This document shows positions 10,997 to 19,860 of a stretch of 64,000 bases of DNA, piece by piece. Origin of the DNA: an uncultured Aquimarina sp. (GTDB lineage: Bacteria > Bacteroidota > Bacteroidia > Flavobacteriales > Flavobacteriaceae). Numbering within the stretch: the first letter of the stretch is position 1; each line of letters opens with the position of its first letter. The notes under the pieces are model-generated. The model had not been told where the DNA came from and ran no database searches. It worked only from the letters and a program-made list of their open reading frames with translations. The stretch lies in assembly GCA_947496705.1 (NCBI GenBank), contig CANMDW010000006.1:62001-126000 (forward strand). Reading direction: 5' to 3'. A program made the position numbers and the translations under genes.

Positions 10997-11299
10997 TCAA
11001 ACATGGGCATTTAATTTGTCTTTCCGTTTTTTTAGCTGTCTTTCTAATGAACTAACACATTCATCAACACCTTCTTCAAATGTTTTATTGATTTTTTTTA
11101 TCATAAATTCATCTCCAGGTACGCTTAATAAAATTTCTGTAATTTTATTTTCTTTACCACTTGTATTCATAACTTTCAAAAAGACGTCTGCGTGAATTAT
11201 ACGATTAAAATGATTCTCAAGTTTATCCAATTTGGTTTGAGTAAAATTCACCAACTTTTGATCTACATTAAAATTTACGGATTGCAAGTTCACTTTCAT
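10997..11299 (-). CDS. hpf: Ribosome hibernation promoting factor (HPF/RaiA family)
   Basis: Short-form HPF proteins bind the decoding centre and inactivate ribosomes in stationary phase. The 100-residue protein starts MKVNLQSVNFNVDQKLVNFTQ and has the beta-alpha-beta-beta-beta-alpha fold signature, with basic C-terminal residues SSLERQLKKRKDKL. It has no C-terminal dimerisation domain, so it is the short type. It sits 68 bp downstream of the xerC-like gene and just before the tRNA-tuf promoter, a placement common in flavobacteria. Confidence 0.93.
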   Translation of the reverse strand: MKVNLQSVNFNVDQKLVNFTQTKLDKLENHFNRIIHADVFLKVMNTSGKENKITEILLSVPGDEFMIKKINKTFEEGVDECVSSLERQLKKRKDKLNAHV

Positions 11300-11367
11300 A
11301 AGTGTTAGTTTAATTAGTTTAACAAATGTTTTAAGCCTAAAAGAAGAATAAGCAAGTGACCTATCTT

Positions 11368-12258
11368 TTACTTTTTATTCCTTGGGTGAGATTGTTCATA
11401 AACTTTGGTTAACTGAGCTACACTATGATGAGTATACACCTGAGTAGCAGCCAAACTGGAATGACCAAGCAATTCTTTTACAGCATTTAGGTTTGCTCCT
11501 TCATTAAGCAAATGTGTCGCAAAAGAATGTCTCAGAATATGCGGACTTTTTTTTACTTTTGAAGATGCTTTACTAAAATAACTATTTATGATTCGATACA
11601 CAAGTGTTTCATAGATTTTAACTCCTTTTTTGGTTAAAATCAAAAAAGGAACTTCCTGATTTTCAAGCAAATCAGCTCTCAATAACACATATCGTTCTAG
11701 CGTTTCACAAACCGACAAAAGCAGTGGCACATATCTTTCTTTGTTCCGTTTTCCCAATACCTTTATCTGGGCATTATTAATATCCACATCAGAAAGCTTA
11801 AGGTTCACCAACTCAATCCTGCGAATTCCCGTAGCATAAAAAAGTTCTATAATCAACCGGTCTCTAACACTCTCAAAATCTGTATCATCGGTTAAATTAA
11901 CTAAAACATCATCTACTTCCTGAGCAGAAAAAGGAATTTGAAGTTTTTTTGGTGCTTTCAGCGCCTGATGTTTTGCCAGTGGGTTTTTATCTATTTGTTC
12001 GGTCTTAAGCAGAAATTTGTAATACGTTTTAAGTGAAGATACTTTCCTGTTTATGGTTCTGTTGGAAATTCCTTTATCTACTAACTCAACTATCCATGAA
12101 CGAATCTGAGGATAATTGGCTTCAGATATATTTGAAGTATGGTATTCTTTCTGAAAAAAATCTATAAAAGATATCAGATCAGCTTTATATGCAGTAACGG
12201 TATGGACAGCATATTTTTTTTCGAGCAATAAATAATCTATGAATTGAGAAATAAGCAT
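11368..12258 (-). CDS. xerC: Tyrosine recombinase of the XerC/XerD type
   Basis: Xer recombinases resolve chromosome dimers at dif sites. The protein shows an N-terminal SAM-like core-binding domain (FIDYLLLEKKYAVHTVTAY) and the catalytic domain with Arg in ATGIRRIELVNL, Lys in the GKRNKERYVPL hairpin, HILRHSFATHLL (HxxR), LGHSS and the tyrosine in VYTHH. A start at 12258 (MLISQFIDYLL) gives 296 residues, the normal family length. A longer frame to 12348 exists but adds an atypical 30-residue extension. The gene lies between rpsU and hpf, which favours the housekeeping Xer role over a mobile integrase. Confidence 0.92.
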   Translation of the reverse strand: MLISQFIDYLLLEKKYAVHTVTAYKADLISFIDFFQKEYHTSNISEANYPQIRSWIVELVDKGISNRTINRKVSSLKTYYKFLLKTEQIDKNPLAKHQALKAPKKLQIPFSAQEVDDVLVNLTDDTDFESVRDRLIIELFYATGIRRIELVNLKLSDVDINNAQIKVLGKRNKERYVPLLLSVCETLERYVLLRADLLENQEVPFLILTKKGVKIYETLVYRIINSYFSKASSKVKKSPHILRHSFATHLLNEGANLNAVKELLGHSSLAATQVYTHHSVAQLTKVYEQSHPRNKK

Positions 12259-12421
12259 AAAAAAACCGTTATAAAACAAATGTATAAAACTTTTGCTTCT
12301 TAACGGTTTGAATTTATACTGAAAAAACGAAGTCTGATTTCTAAACAATTGAAATCAAATTAAAAGACTGCGTTTACACTTTTAGATTACCGATTTCTCG
12401 GAAATGCTTAAAAGTAACTTT

Positions 12422-12616
12422 TTAAATTTCTTCCTGGTCTCTTAAGTGCTGAATATATTGCGCTTTTTGAACCTGAGCTCTTCGCTGAACAGAAGGTTTT
12501 GTAAATTGCTGACGTTTACGAAGCTGACGCATCGTTCCTGTTCTATCGAATTTACGTTTAAAACGTTTTAACGCTCTATCTATATTTTCTCCGTCTTTAA
12601 TAGGTATAATTAACAT
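12422..12616 (-). CDS. rpsU: 30S ribosomal protein bS21
   Basis: bS21 is a small basic 30S protein lying next to the 3' end of 16S rRNA. The 64 residues begin MLIIPIKDGENIDRALKRFKRKFDRTG and match the family throughout. In Bacteroidota, structural work on Flavobacterium ribosomes showed bS21, with bS18 and bS6, holding the anti-Shine-Dalgarno sequence out of reach. This gene is the one in the window with a very strong Shine-Dalgarno sequence, which fits autoregulation: ribosomes lacking bS21 would translate rpsU best. A clear promoter lies just upstream. Confidence 0.97.
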   Translation of the reverse strand: MLIIPIKDGENIDRALKRFKRKFDRTGTMRQLRKRQQFTKPSVQRRAQVQKAQYIQHLRDQEEI

Positions 12617-12621
12617 AGTGG

Positions 12622-12633
12622 CACCTCCTTTCT
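12622..12633 (-). promoter_or_regulatory. Extended Shine-Dalgarno sequence of rpsU
   Basis: The minus strand reads AGAAAGGAGGTG, a 12-nt exact complement of the end of Bacteroidota 16S rRNA (CACCUCCUUUCU). Seven bases separate GGAGG from the ATG. No other gene in the window shows anything similar, so this site is functional evidence for rpsU-specific translation control. Confidence 0.9.
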
Positions 12634-12648
12634 TTAAAAATTAGGATG

Positions 12649-12678
12649 CAAAGATACTATAAAAGTATTATCTGCAAA
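12649..12678 (-). promoter_or_regulatory. rpsU promoter
   Basis: TTTG (12675-12678), an 18-bp spacer and TATCTTTG (12649-12656) on the minus strand fit the Bacteroidota consensus very well. Transcription would start about 25 nt before the rpsU ATG, so the leader holds little more than the Shine-Dalgarno sequence. Confidence 0.85.
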
Positions 12679-12691
12679 GAGTTTTTAAACA

Positions 12692-14071
12692 TTATTTCAA
12701 AGACCAAACTGAATACCCTTTTGGTGGTGCCTGAATCTTAACCCATCGATCTCCCTGAGTAACGGGTTCCCATCCTGAACTACCTGTAAAATCCTTTATT
12801 CTTCTGCTTGACCAGTTTGTTTGGATCCATCTTTCCTTCCAGGAATTAGAGTTGTTGATATACACCACTAAACCATTTTTACCTCCTCCTCCATTTCTTC
12901 TGGCAATGTATTCATCATTATCTGTCCATAGGTTTGTGGTACTACCTCCGGCAAGATTATTATGAATCCAAATCAAGTTATTTAATTTGTTTTTATCTAA
13001 CCACTCTTCATAATCTCTATAAAAAATAGCCGGATATCCTTCATGCGTTAAGATATATGCATATGCCAGTATCTTATTATTTATAATCTCATCTGTATCG
13101 TGATTGGCCACAAAAGTAACTGCTCTGGATGCATTTCTTTTCCAAAGCATGTCTCCAGAAAGTGCATTCAGGTTATTTCCCATAAAAGCATCTCTCATTT
13201 TGTAATAACATCCAAAATCAAAAGCAGACATCTGCGCTTCGTTTACCCACCAGTTTAGGGTATTCACATTTCCATCCCAATACTCTCCAACGGCAAATCC
13301 TCCTACAGCTTTATTGAATTCTTTTGGTACCCATGGAGCAAATCCTTTTACATAATCAAACCTCCAACCATCAAACTTCATGGTGTTTTTATAGTATTTT
13401 GCTACAGAATTAGATCTTTTCCATAACCAATCCTGAACATATACCTTGTTATGACTTAAATCTGGAAAGCCACCAAAAAAACCACTATCCGAACTATATT
13501 GATCATTGGGGTGAAAGTCATACTTGGTCCTATTGAATTTACCAGACATCGGAGTAAACTTGGTGTACGTACTCTTTCCTGCAAACTCATTTGCCTCCAA
13601 ATCTCCACCACTGTTATGATTAATCACAATGTCTGCAATTACACTTAGACTATTATTGTGTGCAGCAGTAATTAAACTTGTAAGTTCTGAACGAGAGCCA
13701 AATCTTGTCTCTACGCTCCCCATTTGGTTATACTCACCAAAATCATAATAATCAAAAGGATCATACCCCATAGAGAAAGTACCATTCTGTGCCTTATTGG
13801 CGGGAGGAAGCCAAATAGCATCAATCCCGGCGTTGCTCCAGGAACTTACTTTTCCTTTGACTACATTCCACCAGGTACCTCCTGCAGGAACATCCCAATA
13901 AAATGCCTGCATCATTACCCCAGACCCAATTGGTTTTAGTGCTTTTGAAGAAACTTCTTGCTGCAGATCGTTAGATTCGAGCGCTGTTGCATCTACAACT
14001 TCATCTTTACTACAGCTTAAGAACAAAAACGATGCAGCAAGAAATGCATAAAAAAACGTGTTGATTTTCAT
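12692..14071 (-). CDS. Secreted GH13 alpha-amylase, lipoprotein (Thermococcales-like, GH13_7 type)
   Basis: Alpha-amylases cut alpha-1,4 bonds inside starch. The 459-residue protein has a lipoprotein signal ending LFLSC (Cys20). The GH13 regions are ADIVINH (146-152), the nucleophile in FDGWRFDYVKG (Asp239), the acid/base in VGEYWDG (Glu263) and VANHDTD (Asp325). Segments such as GVMMQAFYWDVPAGGTWW, GYDPFDYYDFGEY and FYRDYEEWL closely resemble the heat-stable alpha-amylases of Pyrococcus and Thermococcus as I remember them, which places it in subfamily GH13_7. It is a single gene, not beside susC/susD, and the upstream DNA carries a LacI-type double palindrome. Confidence 0.93.
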   Translation of the reverse strand: MKINTFFYAFLAASFLFLSCSKDEVVDATALESNDLQQEVSSKALKPIGSGVMMQAFYWDVPAGGTWWNVVKGKVSSWSNAGIDAIWLPPANKAQNGTFSMGYDPFDYYDFGEYNQMGSVETRFGSRSELTSLITAAHNNSLSVIADIVINHNSGGDLEANEFAGKSTYTKFTPMSGKFNRTKYDFHPNDQYSSDSGFFGGFPDLSHNKVYVQDWLWKRSNSVAKYYKNTMKFDGWRFDYVKGFAPWVPKEFNKAVGGFAVGEYWDGNVNTLNWWVNEAQMSAFDFGCYYKMRDAFMGNNLNALSGDMLWKRNASRAVTFVANHDTDEIINNKILAYAYILTHEGYPAIFYRDYEEWLDKNKLNNLIWIHNNLAGGSTTNLWTDNDEYIARRNGGGGKNGLVVYINNSNSWKERWIQTNWSSRRIKDFTGSSGWEPVTQGDRWVKIQAPPKGYSVWSLK

Positions 14072-14125
14072 AATTACATTAATGTTTGTGTTAAATTGTT
14101 ATCAAATTATGAATTTTATTAAAAC

Positions 14126-14159
14126 CGAAAACGTTTGAGAAATCACTCAAACGTTTTCG
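14126..14159 (-). promoter_or_regulatory. LacI-type double operator upstream of the alpha-amylase
   Basis: CGAAAACGTTTGAG (14126-14139) and its exact inverted copy CTCAAACGTTTTCG (14146-14159) are separated by 6 bp. Each arm contains AAACGTTT, the core expected for LacI/GalR-family operators, so the site looks like two operators back to back, 54-88 bp upstream of the amylase start. The whole gap 14072-14416 holds no gene; the rest of it is AT-rich with no further clear signal. Confidence 0.6.
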
Positions 14160-14416
14160 TGTTCATAAGAATTTAATATTCACAATTAATTACTTGTAAA
14201 AAACAATCAATACTATAATTATCTGATCAAGAAATTACATTTTTTAATGTAATCTAAAGATATTTTTGTTGAAGTCGCATTAATTTGCATAAATCTTCTC
14301 GCAGGCCTACTAATATCATTAAGCAAAAAGGGGTGTTTGGGTATTGAATTATATCAAAAAGCTGAGTTTTTTTATATACGATTTATCTATAAGGTATCCT
14401 CGGCTTTAATATTGAA

Positions 14417-15583
14417 TTAAGTTGCGGGTTTATATTGCTTTTTATCAATGACTATTTTAGCGATGACCTCTCTTAATATTTCTGAAGTCCCTCCTCCAAT
14501 TGGGCCCAATCTGCTGTCTCTAAACAATCTTGCAAGCGGGTATTCCTCCATATAACCATATCCTCCCAGCAATTGCAGGCATTTATAGATTACCTCATCT
14601 GCCATTTTTGTAGAGAGTAGTTTAGACATGCTCGCTTCCTTTACGGCATATTGCCCTTCATCCAATCTCTTTGCAACAGAATAATTAAATTCTTTACACA
14701 TCTCAATTTCACTTGCCATATCTGCTACGGTATGTCTTAGTGCCTGAAATTTATCGATGGTTTTACCAAAAGCTTCTCTTTCAGACATATATTGTATCAC
14801 ATAATCCAACGCGTATTCTGCCCTGGCATGCGCATTAACTCCCATGATCAATCTTTCTAATGCAAAATGCTGCATGATATAGGAGAATCCTTTATTTTCT
14901 TCGCCCATGAGATTATGTATAGGAATCTTGACATTATCAAAAGCTATTTCACCTGTATCAGAAGCTCTCCAACCTAATTTTTCGAGTTTCGTAGCCGAAA
15001 CACCAGGTGCATCTCTGTCTATTACAAAAATACTAATCCCTTTATTGCCCAATTCTGGATTTGTTTTTGCAGCAATTACAAGGTAATCACTATAAACACC
15101 ATTGGTGATAAAAGTTTTTGAACCATTAATAATATACGAATCTCCATCTTTTACTGCTGTGGTTCTCATTCCTGCTACATCAGACCCTCCAAAAGGCTCT
15201 GTTATTGCCAGACACCCAATCTTTTCTCCAGAGATACTTGGCCTCAGGTATTCTTCTTTAATTCTATGATCTCCTTCTTTATTAATATGTGTCATTGCCA
15301 AATACATATGTGCCCAAATTGCCGCAGCAAAACCTCCTGAATTGATCTTTTGTAGTTCTTCTAAAAGGATAACTGTGTAAAAAAGATCTAATCCCAAACC
15401 ACCATATTCTTCTGGATACGCAATCCCAAAATACCCCATTTCACCAAATTTCTCCCAAATAAACCGATCGATATCTCCTGTTTTTTCCCACTTTTCTATA
15501 TGAGGTACTACTTCTTTTTTCAGAAATTCTTTAAGGCTTTGTCTAAACAATTCGTGCTCTTCTGTAAAATACATGCTATTCAT
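14417..15583 (-). CDS. Acyl-CoA dehydrogenase
   Basis: This FAD enzyme introduces the alpha-beta double bond in an acyl-CoA. The N-terminal helical domain (FTEEHELFRQSLKEFLKKEV), the middle beta domain with CLAITEPFGGSDVAGM and the C-terminal four-helix domain with YSEREAFGK-like (MSEREAFGKTI) and QLLGGYGYMEEYPLARLFRD are all present. The usual C-terminal catalytic Glu position reads GPIGGGTSE; a Glu in FALERLIMG matches the alternative base position of isovaleryl- and long-chain enzymes, so the substrate may be branched or long. The chosen start (MNSMYFTEEH) gives 388 residues; an ATG at 15640 would add 19 residues without family similarity. It stands alone, so no pathway is suggested. Confidence 0.9.
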   Translation of the reverse strand: MNSMYFTEEHELFRQSLKEFLKKEVVPHIEKWEKTGDIDRFIWEKFGEMGYFGIAYPEEYGGLGLDLFYTVILLEELQKINSGGFAAAIWAHMYLAMTHINKEGDHRIKEEYLRPSISGEKIGCLAITEPFGGSDVAGMRTTAVKDGDSYIINGSKTFITNGVYSDYLVIAAKTNPELGNKGISIFVIDRDAPGVSATKLEKLGWRASDTGEIAFDNVKIPIHNLMGEENKGFSYIMQHFALERLIMGVNAHARAEYALDYVIQYMSEREAFGKTIDKFQALRHTVADMASEIEMCKEFNYSVAKRLDEGQYAVKEASMSKLLSTKMADEVIYKCLQLLGGYGYMEEYPLARLFRDSRLGPIGGGTSEILREVIAKIVIDKKQYKPAT

Positions 15584-15832
15584 CTGTTCTTCTATATTTT
15601 TAAAATGGTCAGATGGAATTTGCCAATAATTCTTCACCATAATATGAACTCATCTTGAGTTCTATATTTAGAATTATCCTGCGGCTCATTTCATATGATA
15701 ACTTTTACTTTTTTAGTTAACATATTACTGTGTGCAATGATGATTACAATCCAATACAATGTCCCCATATTAAGGAATATAGGGAACGTCAATTTTCGAT
15801 TCATCAGAATTCACAGCAATTTTTTCCGATTA

Positions 15833-16705
15833 TTAATTTAATTTCAAATATAGTTTTATTCTCTCTAATTTTTCTAAAGAAAAACCCTTGATTTTTTCTA
15901 ATTCATTAAAGCTGGAAATACCTCCCTGCTCATCAATAAAATCTTTAATCTCTAAAGCTGTCTCAAAATCAAAATAAGGCACCTCTATTAATTGATCTAC
16001 CGATGCTTTGTTGATATTAATTTTTTCTACAATCTTTGGTGTCTTTACAGTAAATAATGATAATAGCTTTTCTCTTTGATGGTCATAAAGTCCTGAAACA
16101 TCTTTGAGCTGGATATCATTAACAAAACCTCCTATTTTATCTCTGTACCTTACAATCCTGGCTGCTATAAAATCGGGAACATTCAATACGTTCTCCAGCT
16201 CTTCAGCAGAGACTTTATTTACATCTCCTTTTTGAGCATATGATTTTACAGGATATTTCTTCTTTACATATTTTTTATCATTTTTAGTTCTCCTGGCCCA
16301 TTCAGGAAATTTAAATAAAGGAGAAATTACAGCCAGAAGAGAGTCTGAAACCTTTGTTACCTTCCTGAAATCGGCAATAGAATTGATCCATTTATCCTGA
16401 TTTCTATAGGCATGAAGTCGGTCTAATTCTTTTGCAGATAGGCCTAAGATATATCCTTTATGATCAGAAATAAAATTTGGATTGAAAGGTTTTATACGAT
16501 ATTCTTTTTTTTCTTGAACGGCCAACTTCTTTAAAGAATCTATCTGCTGCTGAAACTCTGTTAATTCAACAAAGTTATTTTGCGATTGCATTGATCTGGG
16601 ATAAAAATAGTATACTAAAACACTTACAAAAAGCACTATGGATAAAAGAAAAATCCCATTTCGGAAACGTGAATGTATCTCGAAACGGGACTTCATATTA
16701 TTCAT
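15833..16705 (-). CDS. Membrane-anchored helix-hairpin-helix protein (ComEA-like)
   Basis: The 290-residue protein has one N-terminal membrane segment (FLLSIVLFVSVLVYYFYP, about residues 19-36) and then a soluble part. It carries at least two helix-hairpin-helix repeats of the ComEA/Psb U type: GDVNKVSAEELENVLNVPDF with ARIVRYRDKIGGF, and ININKASVDQLIEVPYFD with ALEIKDFIDEQGG. A third degenerate copy lies near residues 80-125. ComEA-type proteins bind DNA outside the inner membrane during uptake, but no other competence genes are nearby, so DNA binding is inferred from the fold only. An ATG three codons in is an alternative start. Confidence 0.82.
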   Translation of the reverse strand: MNNMKSRFEIHSRFRNGIFLLSIVLFVSVLVYYFYPRSMQSQNNFVELTEFQQQIDSLKKLAVQEKKEYRIKPFNPNFISDHKGYILGLSAKELDRLHAYRNQDKWINSIADFRKVTKVSDSLLAVISPLFKFPEWARRTKNDKKYVKKKYPVKSYAQKGDVNKVSAEELENVLNVPDFIAARIVRYRDKIGGFVNDIQLKDVSGLYDHQREKLLSLFTVKTPKIVEKININKASVDQLIEVPYFDFETALEIKDFIDEQGGISSFNELEKIKGFSLEKLERIKLYLKLN

Positions 16706-16741
16706 CTGTTAATATTTTTTGTTTTCAATAGTCAGATCTAC

Positions 16742-16760
16742 CCTGCCTGCTGCAGGCAGG
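16742..16760. repeat. CCTGCCTGC/GCAGGCAGG palindrome
   Basis: A perfect 9-bp inverted repeat around one base. It is the best-formed member of the CCTGCC/GGCAGG family also seen at 8955, 28647 and 48143. Confidence 0.65.
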
Positions 16761-16855
16761 CTGGCAAGTACCCGTTAGACAGGTGGAATCGCCAATAATC
16801 ATTTCGATTGATATCAATTGAATGTTATGGCTTATTTCATAGAAAATAGTTAATT

Positions 16856-18463
16856 CTAATTCTTTACAGCTTTTATAGCGTCAAAATATCTGGCAAGTTG
16901 TTTTTTAACCACTGGAAATAAGAAGAACAATCCTACCATATTTGGAAACACCATTGCAAAAATCATTGCATCAGAAAAATCCCATATAGATTTCATACTG
17001 GCAGCCGCTCCAACTACAACAAAAGTCAGAAATAATAACTTATAGACCAAATCTGCTGTTTTACCTCTACCAAATAAGAATTTCCAGGACTGTAAACCAT
17101 AGTATGACCAGGAAATCATAGTCGATACGGCAAATAACACTACTGCAATAGTTAAAAATACATTAGAGTATGGTATATATTTTGCAAAGGCCATAGAAGT
17201 TATCCCGGCTCCTTCATAAGAGACTCCATCAATCAAAACAGCCCCAGAACCGTCACCTCCGTATTCGAAAGCACCACCAGAATTAAAAATAATAATTACC
17301 AAAGCAGTCATAGTACAAATTACTACTGTATCAATAAATGGTTCTAGTAGTGCAACCAGTCCTTCACTGGCAGAATATTTGGTTTTTACAGCCGAATGTG
17401 CAATAGATGCCGAACCCGCTCCTGCTTCATTAGAAAACGCAGCTCTTTTAAATCCAACTAATAAAACCCCTATTACTCCTCCCACTCCTATCGCTTTAGG
17501 ATTAAATGCCTCTGTGATGATCAATCCAATGGCATCGTCTACAAAAGATAAATTACTGAAGATGATATATAAACAAGCTATTAAATACAAAATCGCCATA
17601 AAAGGCACTACCTTTTCTGTCACCGAAGCGATACGTTTTATCCCTCCAATAATGATGATTCCAACGAGAATTGCCAGTATCATTCCTATCCAAAAACCAG
17701 CTCCTGTGCTTTCAAGCCCAAAAATCTCTTTTAAAACAATGGTTGCCTGATTGGATTGTGCTGCATTTCCTCCACCAAAAGAACCTCCGATACAAAATAT
17801 CGCAAACAATACAGCTGCAATTTTACCCAGCCATACAAAGCCTTTTTCCTTAAGGCCTTTACTTAAATAGTACATAGGACCGCCATACACGGTACCATCT
17901 TCACCTATATCACGATACTGAACCCCTAGAGTACATTCTACAAATTTGGTAGACATTCCCAGTAATCCACAAATAATCATCCAAAACGTAGCTCCCGGGC
18001 CTCCTAAGGCAATTGCCAGTGCAACTCCTGCGATATTGCCATTACCTACGGTACCGGAAACGGCTGTTGCCAATGCCTGAAAATGACTTACTTCTCCTTC
18101 TTTAGACTCATCACGAATCGTGTCTCTAATATCTCCATCTACTATGCTTACCTCTGGTTTACCTTCAATTCCATGTCCTTCTATTTCGTCATATTTTCCT
18201 CTTACTACATTAATTGCTTTTCCAAAATATCTTACATTAGGAAAGCCAAAATATATGGTGAAAAACAAGGCACTTAATACCAATAATATGATAACAAATG
18301 GAGCCCCATCAAAAACTTCAAAGAAGATTACATTTGAAAAAAAATCGGAAACAGGTTGAAAAGCCTCATCGATTTTTTGATCGAGTCCTTTTTCTGTAGT
18401 TTCTTGTGCAAATGTTAAAAATGGAAGTGTAAGCGCTAAAAGTGAAAGAAGAATTCTCTTCAT
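16856..18463 (-). CDS. Sodium:alanine/glycine symporter (AGCS family)
   Basis: AGCS transporters take up alanine, glycine or related amino acids with Na+. The 535-residue protein has about 11 hydrophobic segments and the family signature around VSGTVGNGNIAGVALAIALG and GGPGATFWMIICG, then GGPMYYLSKGL and FKRAAFSNEAGAGSASIAHS. An N-terminal segment (MKRILLSLLALTLPFLTFAQ) looks like a cleavable signal peptide, followed by an acidic loop; this extension is common in Bacteroidota members. It has 130 bp of upstream DNA before the K+ channel gene and is probably a separate unit. Confidence 0.92.
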   Translation of the reverse strand: MKRILLSLLALTLPFLTFAQETTEKGLDQKIDEAFQPVSDFFSNVIFFEVFDGAPFVIILLVLSALFFTIYFGFPNVRYFGKAINVVRGKYDEIEGHGIEGKPEVSIVDGDIRDTIRDESKEGEVSHFQALATAVSGTVGNGNIAGVALAIALGGPGATFWMIICGLLGMSTKFVECTLGVQYRDIGEDGTVYGGPMYYLSKGLKEKGFVWLGKIAAVLFAIFCIGGSFGGGNAAQSNQATIVLKEIFGLESTGAGFWIGMILAILVGIIIIGGIKRIASVTEKVVPFMAILYLIACLYIIFSNLSFVDDAIGLIITEAFNPKAIGVGGVIGVLLVGFKRAAFSNEAGAGSASIAHSAVKTKYSASEGLVALLEPFIDTVVICTMTALVIIIFNSGGAFEYGGDGSGAVLIDGVSYEGAGITSMAFAKYIPYSNVFLTIAVVLFAVSTMISWSYYGLQSWKFLFGRGKTADLVYKLLFLTFVVVGAAASMKSIWDFSDAMIFAMVFPNMVGLFFLFPVVKKQLARYFDAIKAVKN

Positions 18464-18596
18464 GATAGATGTGAGTTAATTGAATTTAGTTATTAAGAAG
18501 TGAGCAAGATGCTAAAAAAAACACTTGTTTACAATTTTTTAAAGGTTAAATGTTTTTATTAAAGCTATTTTAAGATTCAATCGATACATTTCATTG

Positions 18597-19613
18597 TTAA
18601 ATATTGAACTCTTTGTTAAGAAGATTAATTTGCTCCGGGCGCCCCAAAACTACGATTTTAGAACCCGGTCTCAGAAGTGTATCGGCTTCTGGATTTACAA
18701 CATATTCTCCTTCTGGTGATTTATACCCTATAATGGTGCAGCCTGTCCTTGATCTCATATCTATATTGCGAATAGTTCTCTCCTTTCCATCATCAAACAT
18801 ATCTTCAAAAGAAATTTCTTCAATATTAATGGATCGTTTTCCTATAATAGACAGATTGTCTAAAAATTCTATTAAATCGGGTACCACCACCAACGAAGCC
18901 ATATGATCTCCACCTATTCTATCGGGCATAATCACATTATCGGCACCAGCCAATTTTATTTTTTTGTAGGAAGCATCCTGAGATGCCCTACTGATAATTT
19001 TAAGTTTTTTATTGATCTGTCTGGCGGTAAGCACTATAAATAGATTATCTGCATCCTCTGGCAAGGTGCAGATCAAGCATGCAGCATTTTTAATACCGGC
19101 TTCGATCAAGACTTCATCTTCTGTAGCATTACCTTTTAGAAATAAAATTTTATCATTTTGGTATCTTTCAATTATTTCATTATCATTTTCAACAACAATG
19201 AAAGGTTTATCATAAGCCATCAGCTTAGCTGCCGCTTGTTTTCCGTTACGGCCATACCCAACAATAATGATATGATTTTCGAGCTTATGTATCATTTTTT
19301 GCGTTTTTCTATATTGAACTCTTTTTGGATCATTCTTACTCACAATATACTCTGTGATCACAGATACCGAATAGGCAAAAATGGCCACACTGGTCGAAAT
19401 AAGAAATACGGTAAATAACTTTCCATTTTCATCGAGAGGCTCGACTTCTCCAAAACCTACTGTGGTCATGGTTATTACAGTCATGTATAGGGCATCAACC
19501 CATGAATAACCAGAAAAAAAACGGAAGCCTAATACTCCAGTAACAATGACTATATTCAGTAAAATTAATGCTATATATATTTTAGGCCTTCCCCAATTCT
19601 GAATCTTAATCAT
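18597..19613 (-). CDS. Two-helix potassium channel with RCK (TrkA-N/TrkA-C) domains
   Basis: This 338-residue protein is a K+ channel subunit gated by ligand binding to its RCK domain. Two membrane helices (about residues 11-30 and 66-90) flank the pore helix and the selectivity filter TVGFGE (51-56), a variant of TVGYG. A Rossmann fold follows (HIIIVGYGRNGKQA, GxGxxG at 119-124), with an Asp/Glu at the end of strand two (VVEND), then a TrkA-C domain ending in GSKIVVLGRPEQINLL. Its start overlaps the stop of the PspC-like gene by 4 bp, so the two are translationally coupled. Confidence 0.93.
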   Translation of the reverse strand: MIKIQNWGRPKIYIALILLNIVIVTGVLGFRFFSGYSWVDALYMTVITMTTVGFGEVEPLDENGKLFTVFLISTSVAIFAYSVSVITEYIVSKNDPKRVQYRKTQKMIHKLENHIIIVGYGRNGKQAAAKLMAYDKPFIVVENDNEIIERYQNDKILFLKGNATEDEVLIEAGIKNAACLICTLPEDADNLFIVLTARQINKKLKIISRASQDASYKKIKLAGADNVIMPDRIGGDHMASLVVVPDLIEFLDNLSIIGKRSINIEEISFEDMFDDGKERTIRNIDMRSRTGCTIIGYKSPEGEYVVNPEADTLLRPGSKIVVLGRPEQINLLNKEFNI

Positions 19614-19831
19614 AGGTCAAATACTGAGGTTCGTTTAGTGTATACCAAATCTTTTAATTTGAGCCAAAATGCAAGGTTAAGATATATTACAAAACCCAGT
19701 CCGGCAGTAGCAAAGGTGAGGTAAATGAAGAACAAACGTACATTTTTGGCTCGCATCCCTAATCTATCGGCTAACCTGGAAGATACATAAAATCCATTCC
19801 GTTCTAAAAAATGTCTCAGATTATAAAGCAT
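19610..19831 (-). CDS. Small PspC-domain membrane protein
   Basis: The 73-residue protein matches the PspC pattern: a short polar part (VSSRLADRLGMRAKNVRL), then a hydrophobic hairpin (LFFIYLTFATAGLGFVIYLN). PspC family members sit in the inner membrane and sense envelope stress in enterobacteria; here no pspA is seen. The ATGA overlap with the K+ channel gene suggests the two products work together, possibly at the membrane, but this is inference. Confidence 0.75.
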   Translation of the reverse strand: MLYNLRHFLERNGFYVSSRLADRLGMRAKNVRLFFIYLTFATAGLGFVIYLNLAFWLKLKDLVYTKRTSVFDL

Positions 19832-19860
19832 GTCGCAAAATAATTATATTATCCTAAATT

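Noticed and set aside
11368..12348. Reading the tyrosine recombinase as a phage or integron integrase
   Set aside because: There are no att-like repeats, cargo or cassette sites; length and the rpsU-xerC-hpf context fit a housekeeping Xer protein.
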